This document shows, one piece after another, positions 32,277 through 40,246 of a DNA stretch of 49,793 bases. The notes beneath the pieces are model-generated. The model searched no databases. It was not told the DNA's origin and saw nothing but the letters and a program-made list of their open reading frames with translations. Origin of the DNA: ARK-14 sp002899805 (GTDB lineage: Archaea > Thermoproteota > Thermoprotei_A > Sulfolobales > Fervidicoccaceae); NCBI GenBank assembly GCA_039793985.1, contig JBAMMC010000015.1, forward strand, positions 1 to 49,793, written 5' to 3'. Numbering within the stretch: position 1 is the first letter of the stretch; the number at the start of each line of letters is the position of its first letter. Made by a program: the position numbers and the translations under genes.

Positions 32277-33105
32277 TAGAATTGTTATACAAAAACTCCC
32301 CATCCCTCCTGTCAATCTGGAGAAAGGAGAAGTTGCCATTAAAATGGAAAGAGTACTTTTGACTCCATTAGACTTCTTGTTACTCCAAGGATATTTGGAT
32401 AGAAAATTTCTAGGGACTTTAGGCTATGGGAGGGTTCTAGAGAAAACTTCCTCAGACATACCAGAAAAAGCATCGCTCTATCCCGACAAATGTTCTAACT
32501 TTCCCCCAATTGGAAGAGAAGGAGTCGGGAGTGAAATATACCCATATCATCCTAGGCTCTTGAAGAACCCGCCAGTTAATCTAAAGTTTCCCGAAATGAT
32601 CTTTATTTATGATCTAGTGGTCACAGAAGCAGAATTAGCAGAGGGACAAACCTTAGTAATCGGCGGTGAAGGATTGCAGACGCTTTTACTTTCCGTTTTG
32701 TTGAAGGATGCAACGCTATTTGGTCCTGAAAAGAGATTCAAGGGGCTAGGAAATGTTCCTATTATCTCTGCTGAAAATTTAGCAGGAAGTGAATGGGAAA
32801 CCATTATAGTGAATACTCTTAACTTATCCTCAACTTACTACGCATTGAAAAAAACAAGATGGAAAAATCTTATAGTAAATCCTTTTTTCGCTTGCATTAA
32901 CGAAAAAGTTCCCATCTCGGTAAATAGTTTCAAAGCAACAATTGCTTTTCCAACTGAGAAATTAAGGAATATTAGAATTTCATATGAAGACTTAGACAAA
33001 TTAACAGCAGAAAGCCCTTTCATACAAGAAATCTCATTAGGAGAGCTTGGCGAGCTAGAACTGAGAGGCTACATTAGTGTTTCATTTAGGGATGATGGAG
33101 ATTGA
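32242..33105 (+). CDS. Degenerate MDR (zinc-free alcohol dehydrogenase-like) protein
   Basis: 287 residues. The N-terminal 100 residues read like a GroES-type MDR domain (MKAEANRIVIQKLPIPPVNLEKGEVAIKMERVLLTPLDFLLLQGYL, then GTLGYGRVLE), and the centre resembles a Rossmann half (EGQTLVIGGEGLQTLLLSVLL), but the nucleotide loop is not a clean GxGxxG, the catalytic zinc Cys/His are missing, and the protein is about 50 residues shorter than typical MDR enzymes. It may have lost catalysis. ATG 32242 is supported by GAGGT eight bases upstream. Lies between the DUF2192-like gene and a membrane protein gene with overlaps on both sides. Confidence 0.6.
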   Translation: MRLIRRMKAEANRIVIQKLPIPPVNLEKGEVAIKMERVLLTPLDFLLLQGYLDRKFLGTLGYGRVLEKTSSDIPEKASLYPDKCSNFPPIGREGVGSEIYPYHPRLLKNPPVNLKFPEMIFIYDLVVTEAELAEGQTLVIGGEGLQTLLLSVLLKDATLFGPEKRFKGLGNVPIISAENLAGSEWETIIVNTLNLSSTYYALKKTRWKNLIVNPFFACINEKVPISVNSFKATIAFPTEKLRNIRISYEDLDKLTAESPFIQEISLGELGELELRGYISVSFRDDGD

Positions 33106-33533
33106 AGCAATGCCGACTCTCGTGGAGAATAATTGGAATTTTTCTTCCATTATTGAATTCAGGAATTTTATCCCTCTCAATCATAGCATATTTAAATTCA
33201 TCTCTTTTTGATTTTTTTAGGTACTTTTTTCTATATTTGATCACCACTATCACTTTTGCCTCCTTCTCTGTTTCCACCGAAGCCAGTTTTCTTCCGGAGA
33301 GTAGAAAGGGAAAATGGAGAACCGAACTATTATTATTAACTTTCTTCTCGATATTAACCGATGGAATAGCGTGTACGTTGCATTTAAGTAGAATTGCCAA
33401 ACATCCCAATAAGTGGATAATTATTTCCACTATTATAGCGACGATGGGTTTCATGAACTCTTTCTGGACATATTATTTTATCGATAGGGCATGCGTTTAT
33501 ATGGAAATCGAAGAGTTCTTCTTTTCGGTTTAA
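33102..33533 (+). CDS. Four-helix membrane protein, unknown
   Basis: 143 residues with four hydrophobic segments (about 9-31, 38-58, 72-92, 102-124) separated by short charged loops. No family recognised. The TTG start overlaps the previous stop (TTGA) with GGAG just upstream. A minus-strand frame covers the same region, but coupling to the upstream genes and the clean helix pattern favour this one. Role may be to anchor the products of the two preceding genes (inference). Confidence 0.55.
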   Translation: MKQCRLSWRIIGIFLPLLNSGILSLSIIAYLNSSLFDFFRYFFLYLITTITFASFSVSTEASFLPESRKGKWRTELLLLTFFSILTDGIACTLHLSRIAKHPNKWIIISTIIATMGFMNSFWTYYFIDRACVYMEIEEFFFSV

Positions 33534-33743
33534 TCTTCAGCTCTTTTCAGAAATTAAAAAGATTTTCATCAAGTTAAAAGTATTGCTAAATGAGAGTCAT
33601 TTTTTAGTTTGTTTTTTACCGAAATGAGAACCTACAAGTTTTTAAGTAGAGTGATAACCTCAACGTCATGGGCTCAAAGATTAAGGTTTTTAGAAAAGAT
33701 AAAATTATTACGACATATACATAACGCTGTAAAGGTGATATTT

Positions 33744-35039
33744 TTGCCAGAATTCATAAAGGTTATAGAAGCATTTTCACGAAACCCAGGAGAGCAAGTA
33801 AAATTGAGAGGTTGGATCCACAGGAAGTTCCACGTAGGAAAAAAGATCTTCATTTGGCTCAGAGATTCAAGTGGGTATATACAATGTGTCATCGAAGAGG
33901 AAAGAGTGGGGGAAAAAATTTTCAACTCTTTTGAAAGAGCAAAGAGAGAAAGTAGTGTAAAATTAGAAGGCACAATAAGAGAAGACAGTAGAGCGCCTGG
34001 TGGGAAGGAGGTCGAAACAATAACCGGAGAAGTTGTTTCATACAGTGAAGATTTTCCAATAAAGGGTGGAGAAGGGGTTGAATTTCTTCTTGACAATAGA
34101 CATCTTTGGCTTAGAAGTACGCAGCTTACCGCTATAATGAAAATAAAACACACAATTATGAATCTTCTGAGAGAGTATTACATCAACGATGGATGGTTCG
34201 AAACGACACCCCCAATATTTACATCATCTGCCGTCGAAGGAGGAGCTACACTCTTCAAAGTAGACTACTTCGGGGAGCCGGTATATCTTAGCCAGAGTGC
34301 TCAGTTCTATCTAGAAGTTCTCATATATAGTCTAGAAAAAGTTTTTTCTATCACACCTAGCTTCAGAGCTGAAAGGTCAAGGACAAGGAGGCATCTTTCT
34401 GAATACTATCACTTCGAAGTGGAGGCTGCTTGGATGGATATGGAGGAGCTCATGAAGGTAACGGAGAACTCAATTGAATATGTAATCCAAGGCGTAATAG
34501 ATGAAAGACAAAAAGAGCTCGAACTTTTGAAAAGAGATATAGAACCATTGAAAAAAGTAAAAGCCCCATTCCCGAAAATAACTTACACCGAGGCTATAGA
34601 GATTCTGAAAAAAAATGGAGTTCAGATAAATTGGGGAGATGATTATGGTGCTGACGAGGAAGCAATTCTTACCAAATCTTTCGATACCCCATTCTTTGTT
34701 ACGCATTTTCCCAGAAGTATAAAGCCTTTCTATATGAAAGTAAGTGAGGATGATACCAGGGTCGTTAAAGGATTCGACCTTTTGGCACCGGAGGGCTATG
34801 GAGAAATAATAGGAGGCAGCCAAAGGGAAGATATATATGAAACCTTGCTGAGCAGGATCCAAGAACAATCACTTGATCCAAAGGATTACTATTGGTACTT
34901 AGATCTCCGTAAATATGGCTCGGTCCCCCACAGTGGTTATGGTTTGGGGATAGAGAGAGTGACTATGTGGGTAGCTGGGCTTGAGCATATAAGGGACGCT
35001 ATTCCTTTTCCCAGGTTCAGAGACAGGACCAAGCCTTAG
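33744..35039 (+). CDS. asnS: Asparaginyl-tRNA synthetase
   Basis: Class IIb synthetase charging tRNA-Asn. An N-terminal OB-fold anticodon domain (VKLRGWIHRKFHVGKKIFIWLRDSSG) precedes the catalytic core with motif 2 (SFRAERSRTRRHLSEYYHFEVEA) and motif 3 (GLGIERVTMWV). AsnRS is favoured over AspRS by GEGVEFLLDNRHLWLRS and LLAPEGYGEIIGGSQRE, where AspRS has a different loop. I start at TTG 33744, with GGTGAT five bases upstream, which gives 431 residues, the family length; the frame is open back to 33609 but that stretch is not AsnRS-like. A tRNA-Asn gene lies 1.9 kb downstream. Followed closely by dph6. Confidence 0.88.
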   Translation: MPEFIKVIEAFSRNPGEQVKLRGWIHRKFHVGKKIFIWLRDSSGYIQCVIEEERVGEKIFNSFERAKRESSVKLEGTIREDSRAPGGKEVETITGEVVSYSEDFPIKGGEGVEFLLDNRHLWLRSTQLTAIMKIKHTIMNLLREYYINDGWFETTPPIFTSSAVEGGATLFKVDYFGEPVYLSQSAQFYLEVLIYSLEKVFSITPSFRAERSRTRRHLSEYYHFEVEAAWMDMEELMKVTENSIEYVIQGVIDERQKELELLKRDIEPLKKVKAPFPKITYTEAIEILKKNGVQINWGDDYGADEEAILTKSFDTPFFVTHFPRSIKPFYMKVSEDDTRVVKGFDLLAPEGYGEIIGGSQREDIYETLLSRIQEQSLDPKDYYWYLDLRKYGSVPHSGYGLGIERVTMWVAGLEHIRDAIPFPRFRDRTKP

Positions 35040-35051
35040 AAGTGAAACAAC

Positions 35052-35744
35052 TTGAGACTTTGTGCCCTGTTTACAGGAGGTAAAGATTCAACTTATTCTC
35101 TCCATTTATCTGTGGTTTCCGGTCATAATGTAGAATGCCTCGCTGCTATAAAACCCGCAAAAAGTGATTCAATGCTATATCATGTACCTGGCATAGACCT
35201 CTTGAATATATATGAAAAGGCTTTAGGGATTCCATTATATGTTTATGATGGAACGTTTAACGAAGAAAAAGATCTTGAGGATCTGCTCAAAATTGTGAAA
35301 AAAGAGTTCAGGGTTGAGGGAGTTTCAGTTGGAGCGATCGAATCAGACTATCAGTTCATAAGATTCTATCGGGTACTTAAGAAACTTGGAATGAGTATGT
35401 TTGCTCCTTTGTGGCATAAAGATCAGGAAAGCTATATGAGACTGCTTCCAAGGCAAGGTTTTCGATACACTATCATCAAGATATCAACCTATGGGCTTCC
35501 AATGGATTTTCTTGGAAGTATAATAGACGAGGAGGCAACTGAGAGAATTATAATGCTATCCAAAAGATACGGCTTCAATCCTGCATTCGAAGGGGGAGAA
35601 GCCGAAACGATGGTTTTGGATGCTCCTTTAATGAAATGTCGTATAAACGTGAAAGGTAATATCATAGTAGTAAGTGAGCTTGAGGGGTATTACTCTATTT
35701 ATGATAAAGATTGCTCGGAAAAGGTGCCATTTACATCGGGATAA
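35052..35744 (+). CDS. dph6: Diphthine-ammonia ligase (Dph6, MJ0570-like)
   Basis: ATP-dependent amidation of diphthine on EF-2, the last step of diphthamide synthesis. The 230 residues carry an N-terminal PP-loop (FTGGKDSTYS), the family motifs GAIESDYQ and APLWHKDQ, and the signature AFEGGEAETMVLDAPL. The start is TTG 35052, twelve bases after asnS; the Shine-Dalgarno is weak. Its substrate, EF-2, is encoded at the left edge of the window. Confidence 0.88.
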   Translation: MRLCALFTGGKDSTYSLHLSVVSGHNVECLAAIKPAKSDSMLYHVPGIDLLNIYEKALGIPLYVYDGTFNEEKDLEDLLKIVKKEFRVEGVSVGAIESDYQFIRFYRVLKKLGMSMFAPLWHKDQESYMRLLPRQGFRYTIIKISTYGLPMDFLGSIIDEEATERIIMLSKRYGFNPAFEGGEAETMVLDAPLMKCRINVKGNIIVVSELEGYYSIYDKDCSEKVPFTSG

Positions 35745-35794
35745 CCTTAAAAATCCTTTTGATATAGTTAAGCATATAAAGAAGGGTCAAGGAG

Positions 35795-36208
35795 ATGGAA
35801 CAGGTAGAAGAGAATCAGGAAAAAAATAGAGAAGACATAATTGTAGGAAAACATGTATATGGAAATCTCTATGGAATGGACGAAGAATTACTTGGAAACG
35901 AAGAATTTCTCCGAAAGACTATGATTGAAGCAGCGAAGATTGCGAACTCGACCATCGTGGAAGTAAAGAGTTGGTCCTTTCCAGGGAAAAAGGGAGGAGT
36001 AAGTGTAATAATTCTCGTAACTGAAAGCCATTTAGCCCTCCATACCTGGAAAGAATATAACTACGCTACTCTTGACATTTACACGTGTGGTGAGCATACG
36101 AAGCCAGATGTTGCCTTTGAATACGTCGTTGATGCTCTTAAACCTAAGAGGGTAGTCAAGCATAAAACGCTGAGGTTAAGCAGTCTAGAAGAAAAAGGAT
36201 CCTTCTGA
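35795..36208 (+). CDS. SpeD-family pyruvoyl decarboxylase (S-adenosylmethionine or arginine decarboxylase)
   Basis: Self-cleaving enzyme of polyamine synthesis. The processing site is VTESHLALHTW, with cleavage expected between Glu77 and Ser78, Ser78 becoming the pyruvoyl cofactor; His83 and Cys98 (DIYTCG) match the processing and catalytic residues. At 137 residues the length is normal. In crenarchaea two paralogues exist, one acting on AdoMet and one on arginine; I cannot separate them by eye. A TATA-like CTTAAAAAT at about 35746 and GAAGGG at 35781 fit its own promoter. Confidence 0.82.
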   Translation: MEQVEENQEKNREDIIVGKHVYGNLYGMDEELLGNEEFLRKTMIEAAKIANSTIVEVKSWSFPGKKGGVSVIILVTESHLALHTWKEYNYATLDIYTCGEHTKPDVAFEYVVDALKPKRVVKHKTLRLSSLEEKGSF

Positions 36209-36237
36209 TAACAATATCTTTAAGAAAGAAAATGAAG

Positions 36238-36265
36238 TTTTTTATACCATAAAACCTTTTTTTTT
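36238..36265 (+). terminator. T-runs after the SpeD-family gene
   Basis: Six T at 36238-36243 and nine T at 36257-36265 lie between the convergent SpeD-family and phosphodiesterase genes; either could end the rightward transcript. Confidence 0.45.
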
Positions 36266-36797
36266 ACGATTGTTTCTCCAAGTCTTCCAAGCCTATTATC
36301 CGAGCAGAAAGGGGCTTGGTTTGTAACAGAGCCACCGTCGCTTTTCCAGTGAGTACCCCTCCGCCTTCCCCAGGATTAAGAATAAAGGTGCCATATAGTG
36401 TTTCAACTCTTGGTTCATGTGTGTGTCCATAAAGAATAGCACTAAAGTTTCCAGACTTCGCTAATGAATCAACTATTAGCCTAGTTTGCTCTGGAGAACC
36501 AAATCCATGCATAAAGATTATTTTCATTCCATCTATTTCTTGAATCATAATGTACTCAGCGATTTTTATATTGAAAACGTTTGCCAACCTACCTATTAAG
36601 ACCTTATCTCCGTCGTTATTGCCAAGAACTGCATACCCCATCCCCTGAAACTTTTCAAAGATATTTTTAAAAATAAAAGGAGAATTGTTATCTCCTAAAT
36701 GAACTACAGCATTTACTTTCTCTCTTTCAAAGAACCTAGCCCACTTTGTTGCTAATGCTAAATTGTCATGTGTGTCTGATATAACACCTATTTTCAA
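36264..36797 (-). CDS. MJ0936/YfcE-like metallophosphoesterase
   Basis: Small calcineurin-like phosphodiesterase. All metal-binding motifs are present in 177 residues: GVISDTHDN, HLGDNNSP, LGNNDGD, the single FMHG and YGHTHEP, which together hold two divalent metals. Homologues hydrolyse phosphodiesters such as bis-p-nitrophenyl phosphate in vitro; the natural substrate is not established. ATG 36797; convergent with the SpeD-family gene. Confidence 0.88.
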   Translation of the reverse strand: MKIGVISDTHDNLALATKWARFFEREKVNAVVHLGDNNSPFIFKNIFEKFQGMGYAVLGNNDGDKVLIGRLANVFNIKIAEYIMIQEIDGMKIIFMHGFGSPEQTRLIVDSLAKSGNFSAILYGHTHEPRVETLYGTFILNPGEGGGVLTGKATVALLQTKPLSARIIGLEDLEKQS

Positions 36798-36851
36798 ATT
36801 ATCTCAAACCTCCTAGCCATCCTTAACTAATGAAAATAATCAGAGTAAATC

Positions 36852-36859
36852 TTAAAATA
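36852..36859 (+). promoter_or_regulatory. TATA box of the tRNA-Asn gene
   Basis: TTAAAATA lies 35-42 bases before the mature tRNA 5' end, allowing a short 5' leader for RNase P. Confidence 0.45.
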
Positions 36860-36893
36860 TGGTTTTCGTTTAACTCCTATGGAGGTAATATGT

Positions 36894-36966
36894 GCCGGGG
36901 TAGCTCAGCGGGTAGAGCGCCGGGCTGTTAACCCGGTGGCCGGAGGTTCGAGCCCTCCCCCCGGCG
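36894..36966 (+). tRNA. tRNA-Asn (GUU)
   Basis: A complete 73-base cloverleaf: acceptor GCCGGGG/CCCCGGC with discriminator G at 36966; D arm GCTC/GAGC; anticodon stem CCGGG/CCCGG with loop CTGTTAA giving anticodon GTT (36927-36929); T arm GGAGG/CCTCC with loop TTCGAGC. No intron, and the terminal CCA is not encoded. The very GC-rich stems in AT-rich DNA indicate a hyperthermophile. Confidence 0.98.
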
Positions 36967-37059
36967 CTTTCTACATTAATTACGTATTTTAGATCAATCA
37001 TTATCTAACTCACAATTCAGAAAGTGAAAAATCTGAGTAGGAATGTAAAACCTCGAAAA

Positions 37060-37554
37060 TCAGATTGGCGCAGCCATAACATAAGCATTTTCTCCATCGC
37101 TGTAATATCCTTCTATAACTTTGATCTTTTTGAATCCAAGCTTCTCATATAGTCTTATTGCTGGTTCATTGGAGACCCTAACTTCAAGATAAACTTCTTT
37201 GGCTCCATATTCATCTCGCATGCTTGCCATACCTCTCCTCATTAGTTCCTCTCCGATCCCCATCCTTCTATATCCTTCTAATACAGCTATCGAAACTACA
37301 TGTCCTTTTTTGACTATCAATTTTCGAATATATCCAATGCCAGTCTCAATTCTGTTCATTATATAACCTACAATCTTTCCATCAACTTCAGCTACAAAAA
37401 AAGCCTTACCCCAGTTTTCCAAATGGAAGACAAAGAAATATTCTGGATAGTTCTCCGGCAGCGCTTCTTCATTAATCTTTATTACTTGGGGAAGATCCTC
37501 GAGTGTTGCGTTTCTTATATTAAAATTTTTTTTGTTAGGATTATTGGTCTCCAA
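37060..37554 (-). CDS. rimI: GNAT N-acetyltransferase (RimI/Ard1-like)
   Basis: Protein N-terminal acetyltransferase of the archaeal Ard1/RimI type. The acetyl-CoA loop is GYRRMGIGEELMRRG, preceded by VSIAVLEGYRRMG, and the C-terminal block YLEVRVSNEPAIRLYEKLGFKKIKVIEGYYSDGENAYVM is typical. The start is TTG 37554; the first eight residues are Asn/Lys-rich. It follows the DUF131-type gene by 13 bases on the same strand. Confidence 0.88.
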   Translation of the reverse strand: METNNPNKKNFNIRNATLEDLPQVIKINEEALPENYPEYFFVFHLENWGKAFFVAEVDGKIVGYIMNRIETGIGYIRKLIVKKGHVVSIAVLEGYRRMGIGEELMRRGMASMRDEYGAKEVYLEVRVSNEPAIRLYEKLGFKKIKVIEGYYSDGENAYVMAAPI

Positions 37555-37567
37555 ATTTGGACACTTC

Positions 37568-37819
37568 CTAACGTTTTATATACTGGAGGATGTATGCTAT
37601 TAGTAACAGCATACTGATAACCGCTGTAATTATTAATAGGCTTTTTGTCATCTCCTTTGAAGACCCCCATAGTATTGGTATAGGTCCTATGAATATTATC
37701 CCCCCACTTTCCACTTGACCCCCACTTCTAAATGCCAGAATTATACCTCCTATTAAGAGAACGGCAAATCCAATGAAAACCAACAAAAAGCCTATGGTCA
37801 GTAAGTCCCTCTCGATCAC
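37568..37819 (-). CDS. DUF131-type (TIGR00304) small membrane protein
   Basis: 83 residues with two helices (about 8-29 and 60-79) and between them the family signature GGIIFIGPIPILWGS. Function unknown. The start is GTG 37819 following GGTGAGAG. Lies between ferredoxin and the GNAT gene in a same-strand series. Confidence 0.75.
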   Translation of the reverse strand: MIERDLLTIGFLLVFIGFAVLLIGGIILAFRSGGQVESGGIIFIGPIPILWGSSKEMTKSLLIITAVISMLLLIAYILQYIKR

Positions 37820-37868
37820 CTACTCTCACCAAATAAAATTTTGATTTTTCAAAAATATTCCTTTTCTT

Positions 37869-38093
37869 CTATACATCTAGTTCCAAAATTTTCCCGTTAT
37901 ACCAAATTATCTTTATTGCCTCTTTTGGACAAAGTATAACACAAGCGTAACAAGCGATACATTCTCTAGTATTTACTTTAATTTTTCCATTTATTTTTTG
38001 TATAGCTTGAGTGGGACAAACAGAAACGCATTTTCCACATTGGTTACATTGTTTATTGATAAGTATTCTCTTTCTTGGAGCTATTTTCAGCAA
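37869..38093 (-). CDS. 2x[4Fe-4S] ferredoxin
   Basis: 74 residues with two cluster motifs, CNQCGKCVSVCP and CIACYACVILCP. A basic N-terminus (KIAPRKRILINK) and a short C-terminal tail are the only extras. The TTG start overlaps the end of the PHP phosphoesterase gene by seven bases, so the two are coupled. It could be an electron carrier for the nuo complex or for a partner enzyme. Confidence 0.9.
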   Translation of the reverse strand: MLKIAPRKRILINKQCNQCGKCVSVCPTQAIQKINGKIKVNTRECIACYACVILCPKEAIKIIWYNGKILELDV

Positions 38094-38776
38094 GATTCTC
38101 GTCTTTTCATTCGCCTCTCAATACTCCATTTCATCTTGTCCAGATAAAGTGAAAGGGGAAGAGGAGGCGTTTCGGTTCGAACAGATCTTTTTTCAATTGC
38201 TCTCTTAAAAGATTCTATATTGAGCGTATCTTCTGCATTTATTATCGTATAGTAGGAACCAATTGCTTTTAGGGTATGAGCATCGCTGTTTGCGAGACAA
38301 CGAAGCCCCATATCTCTCGCATAAGTGCTCACCCTCGAGTTTAAGCTCCAACTTGAAAAAGCATTGAAGCATTCCACAGCTGTTATTTTGTTCAATATCT
38401 TATTGAGCCCATCTATACCAATTCCAAACCTTATCCTGTCGAATGGATGTGCGGGAATCGCTATGCAACCTCTTTCTATTGCAATATCTACTAAATATTC
38501 TAATTGTATTCCAGACTGGAAGTGAAAAGGTTCTTCACAGTAAACAAGCATATCTCCCATATCCGTTCTTACTTCGGTTCCTAACATCAGTACCATATCT
38601 AGTTTTTTTTCTTTTAAGATATTCTTTGCTTCAATGGAACCTTTGAATGTATTATGGTCAGTTACTGATATTGCTTTGAGTCCTTTCTCTAAGGAAGTCT
38701 TTAGAATTTCCATTGGAGTAGGTTTTCCATCACTAAAGCATGAGTGTATATGTAAATCAGCCTTATATACAGGCAT
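38087..38776 (-). CDS. PHP-domain phosphoesterase
   Basis: 229-residue metal-dependent phosphoesterase of the PHP superfamily. Metal ligands are visible: DLHIHSCFSDG, ISVTDHNTFKG, MLGTEVRT, CIAIPAHPFD and LANSDAHT. Homologues include nucleoside 3',5'-bisphosphatase and nucleic-acid-related phosphatases; substrate not determinable. ATG 38776. Last residues overlap the ferredoxin start. Confidence 0.85.
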   Translation of the reverse strand: MPVYKADLHIHSCFSDGKPTPMEILKTSLEKGLKAISVTDHNTFKGSIEAKNILKEKKLDMVLMLGTEVRTDMGDMLVYCEEPFHFQSGIQLEYLVDIAIERGCIAIPAHPFDRIRFGIGIDGLNKILNKITAVECFNAFSSWSLNSRVSTYARDMGLRCLANSDAHTLKAIGSYYTIINAEDTLNIESFKRAIEKRSVRTETPPLPLSLYLDKMKWSIERRMKRRESC

Positions 38777-38865
38777 TTCAACTTACCTTTACAACAAAAA
38801 CGTTATACCTATTATCTAAGAAGGTTTCCTGTCCCAATGTTTTTTAATTTTTTGCTGAAGAAGCG

Positions 38866-38908
38866 TCAGCTAAATAAAACTGATAACCTAAAACCGATGT
38901 TTAGCTGA
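38866..38908. repeat. 9-bp perfect inverted repeat
   Basis: TCAGCTAAA (38866-38874) and TTTAGCTGA (38900-38908) are perfect reverse complements separated by 25 bases, inside the 285-bp gap between the PHP gene and moxR. Possible operator pair or hairpin; the CTGA and GATG elements within it do not form a proper C/D box layout. Confidence 0.5.
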
Positions 38909-39052
38909 TTGTACTATCACAAAAATTGATATAGAAAATATGTATAGAATATCCCGAAACTAAATCTCATTACAGAGAAACATATGGAAAATCCTAAGAT
39001 GGTTCTTTGAAGAATATGTACAGATACGAGTATAACTTAAATTAACCTTAGA

Positions 39053-39060
39053 TTTAAATA
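39053..39060 (+). promoter_or_regulatory. TATA box upstream of moxR
   Basis: TTTAAATA directly abuts the ATG at 39062 and predicts initiation near 39081, which coincides with a second in-frame ATG at 39080. A weaker ACTTAAATTA at about 39034-39043 would instead fit a leaderless start at 39062. Confidence 0.4.
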
Positions 39061-39061
39061 T

Positions 39062-40246
39062 ATGAAAAGTGATACCTGTATGAGTTCACCTGAAGTCCTA
39101 GGGATTAAGCTTTCACTGTTGAAAAATAGGCTAGAGAGCCTTTTTGTTGACCGCGACAGAGAGGTAGTTGCTTCCCTAGCTTCACTGGTTTCAGGAGAGC
39201 CTGCCATATTCATTTCTCCGCCAGGAACAGGGAAGACAAAACTAATAGAAATTCTCTCGGAACTCATCAGTGCCCGCTATTTCTATTATTTGCTGACAAA
39301 ATTCACTGAACCGGACGAACTCATAGGACCCGTAGATATAGCCTACTTAAGAAAAGGGAAGTACGTCAGGCTAACCAAAGGAAGACTTCCTGAGGCTGAA
39401 GTTGTCTTCTTGGATGAAATATTCCGTGCTTCGAGTGCAATAAGAAACTTTCTCTTAGATATAATTCTTTATAAAAGGATTTATAACGGAAGCGAGTACA
39501 TAAAAGCCCCCATTTTAACAATATATACTGCTTCCAACGAAGTGAGCCAGGAAAATGAGGATGCAGCTTTATACGATAGATTCACAATCAGAGATTTCTA
39601 TGGTCCCGTCGGCTTTGATTCATGGAGACAGTTACTGGAAAAGGGTTTAGTGCTCGAAATACATCGTAATAATTTCTTCGACCCAGTATTGAGTGCTGAT
39701 GAAATCAGGACGATACAGGAAAAAGTTAAACAGAGAGCGTTTGAGAACCTAAAGAACGAAACACTAATCAATAAATACCTGGAGGTTCTCGCAGAACTCA
39801 AGAGCTCGGGTGTAGAGCTCAGCGATAGAAGGAAAGTCAAAGCATTAATTGTCGCCTCGGCAATTTCTTTCATCTATCGCGAAGGCGAAATAAGCTTGGA
39901 ATCTCTTGGAGATGCAATTAGGTTCACTGCTCCATCAACAGAAGATGACCTGAAAAAAATTGAAGATGCCCTAGTAAAGGCGGGTCTCACTTCGTATGAA
40001 TATAGAGTGAGACAGTTAAAAACTTTGGAGACCGAGCTCAATAATATTATGGCAAGGGTCAAAGCTGTTCCGGCAGATTCAAATATTAGAGCCTTAAATG
40101 ACGTACTCTCTAAGTCAATAAATATGGTCGAAAGAGTAGGAAACAGTGAAAGATTGGAAAGCTATAAGAGTAGCTTACGAGATAAGATTGATGAAGCAAA
40201 AGAACTTCTCTCTCAATTGAAAGGAGAGAGTGCTGGAAATGCCTGA
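39062..40246 (+). CDS. MoxR-family AAA+ ATPase, RavA-like
   Basis: AAA+ chaperone-type ATPase. Walker A is SPPGTGKT (about 53-60), Walker B VVFLDEIFRA, with the RavA-type segments TKFTEPDELIGPVDIAYLRKGKYVRLTKGRLPEAEVVFLDEI, ASNEVSQENEDAALYDRF and a C-terminal coiled region. Such ATPases work with VWA-domain partners to remodel or activate enzymes, often inserting metal. The start is ATG 39062 or ATG 39080 (leaderless with the stronger TATA). It overlaps the VWA gene by 17 bases. Confidence 0.85.
   Translation: MKSDTCMSSPEVLGIKLSLLKNRLESLFVDRDREVVASLASLVSGEPAIFISPPGTGKTKLIEILSELISARYFYYLLTKFTEPDELIGPVDIAYLRKGKYVRLTKGRLPEAEVVFLDEIFRASSAIRNFLLDIILYKRIYNGSEYIKAPILTIYTASNEVSQENEDAALYDRFTIRDFYGPVGFDSWRQLLEKGLVLEIHRNNFFDPVLSADEIRTIQEKVKQRAFENLKNETLINKYLEVLAELKSSGVELSDRRKVKALIVASAISFIYREGEISLESLGDAIRFTAPSTEDDLKKIEDALVKAGLTSYEYRVRQLKTLETELNNIMARVKAVPADSNIRALNDVLSKSINMVERVGNSERLESYKSSLRDKIDEAKELLSQLKGESAGNA

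Noticed and set aside
33086..33454. Minus-strand frame of 122 codons opposite the membrane protein gene
   Set aside because: The plus-strand frame is coupled to its upstream operon and shows four clean hydrophobic helices; the minus frame has neither.
38855..38910. Possible C/D box small RNA around the inverted repeat
   Set aside because: CTGA boxes exist, but the C boxes are imperfect and the C'-D distance is too short.
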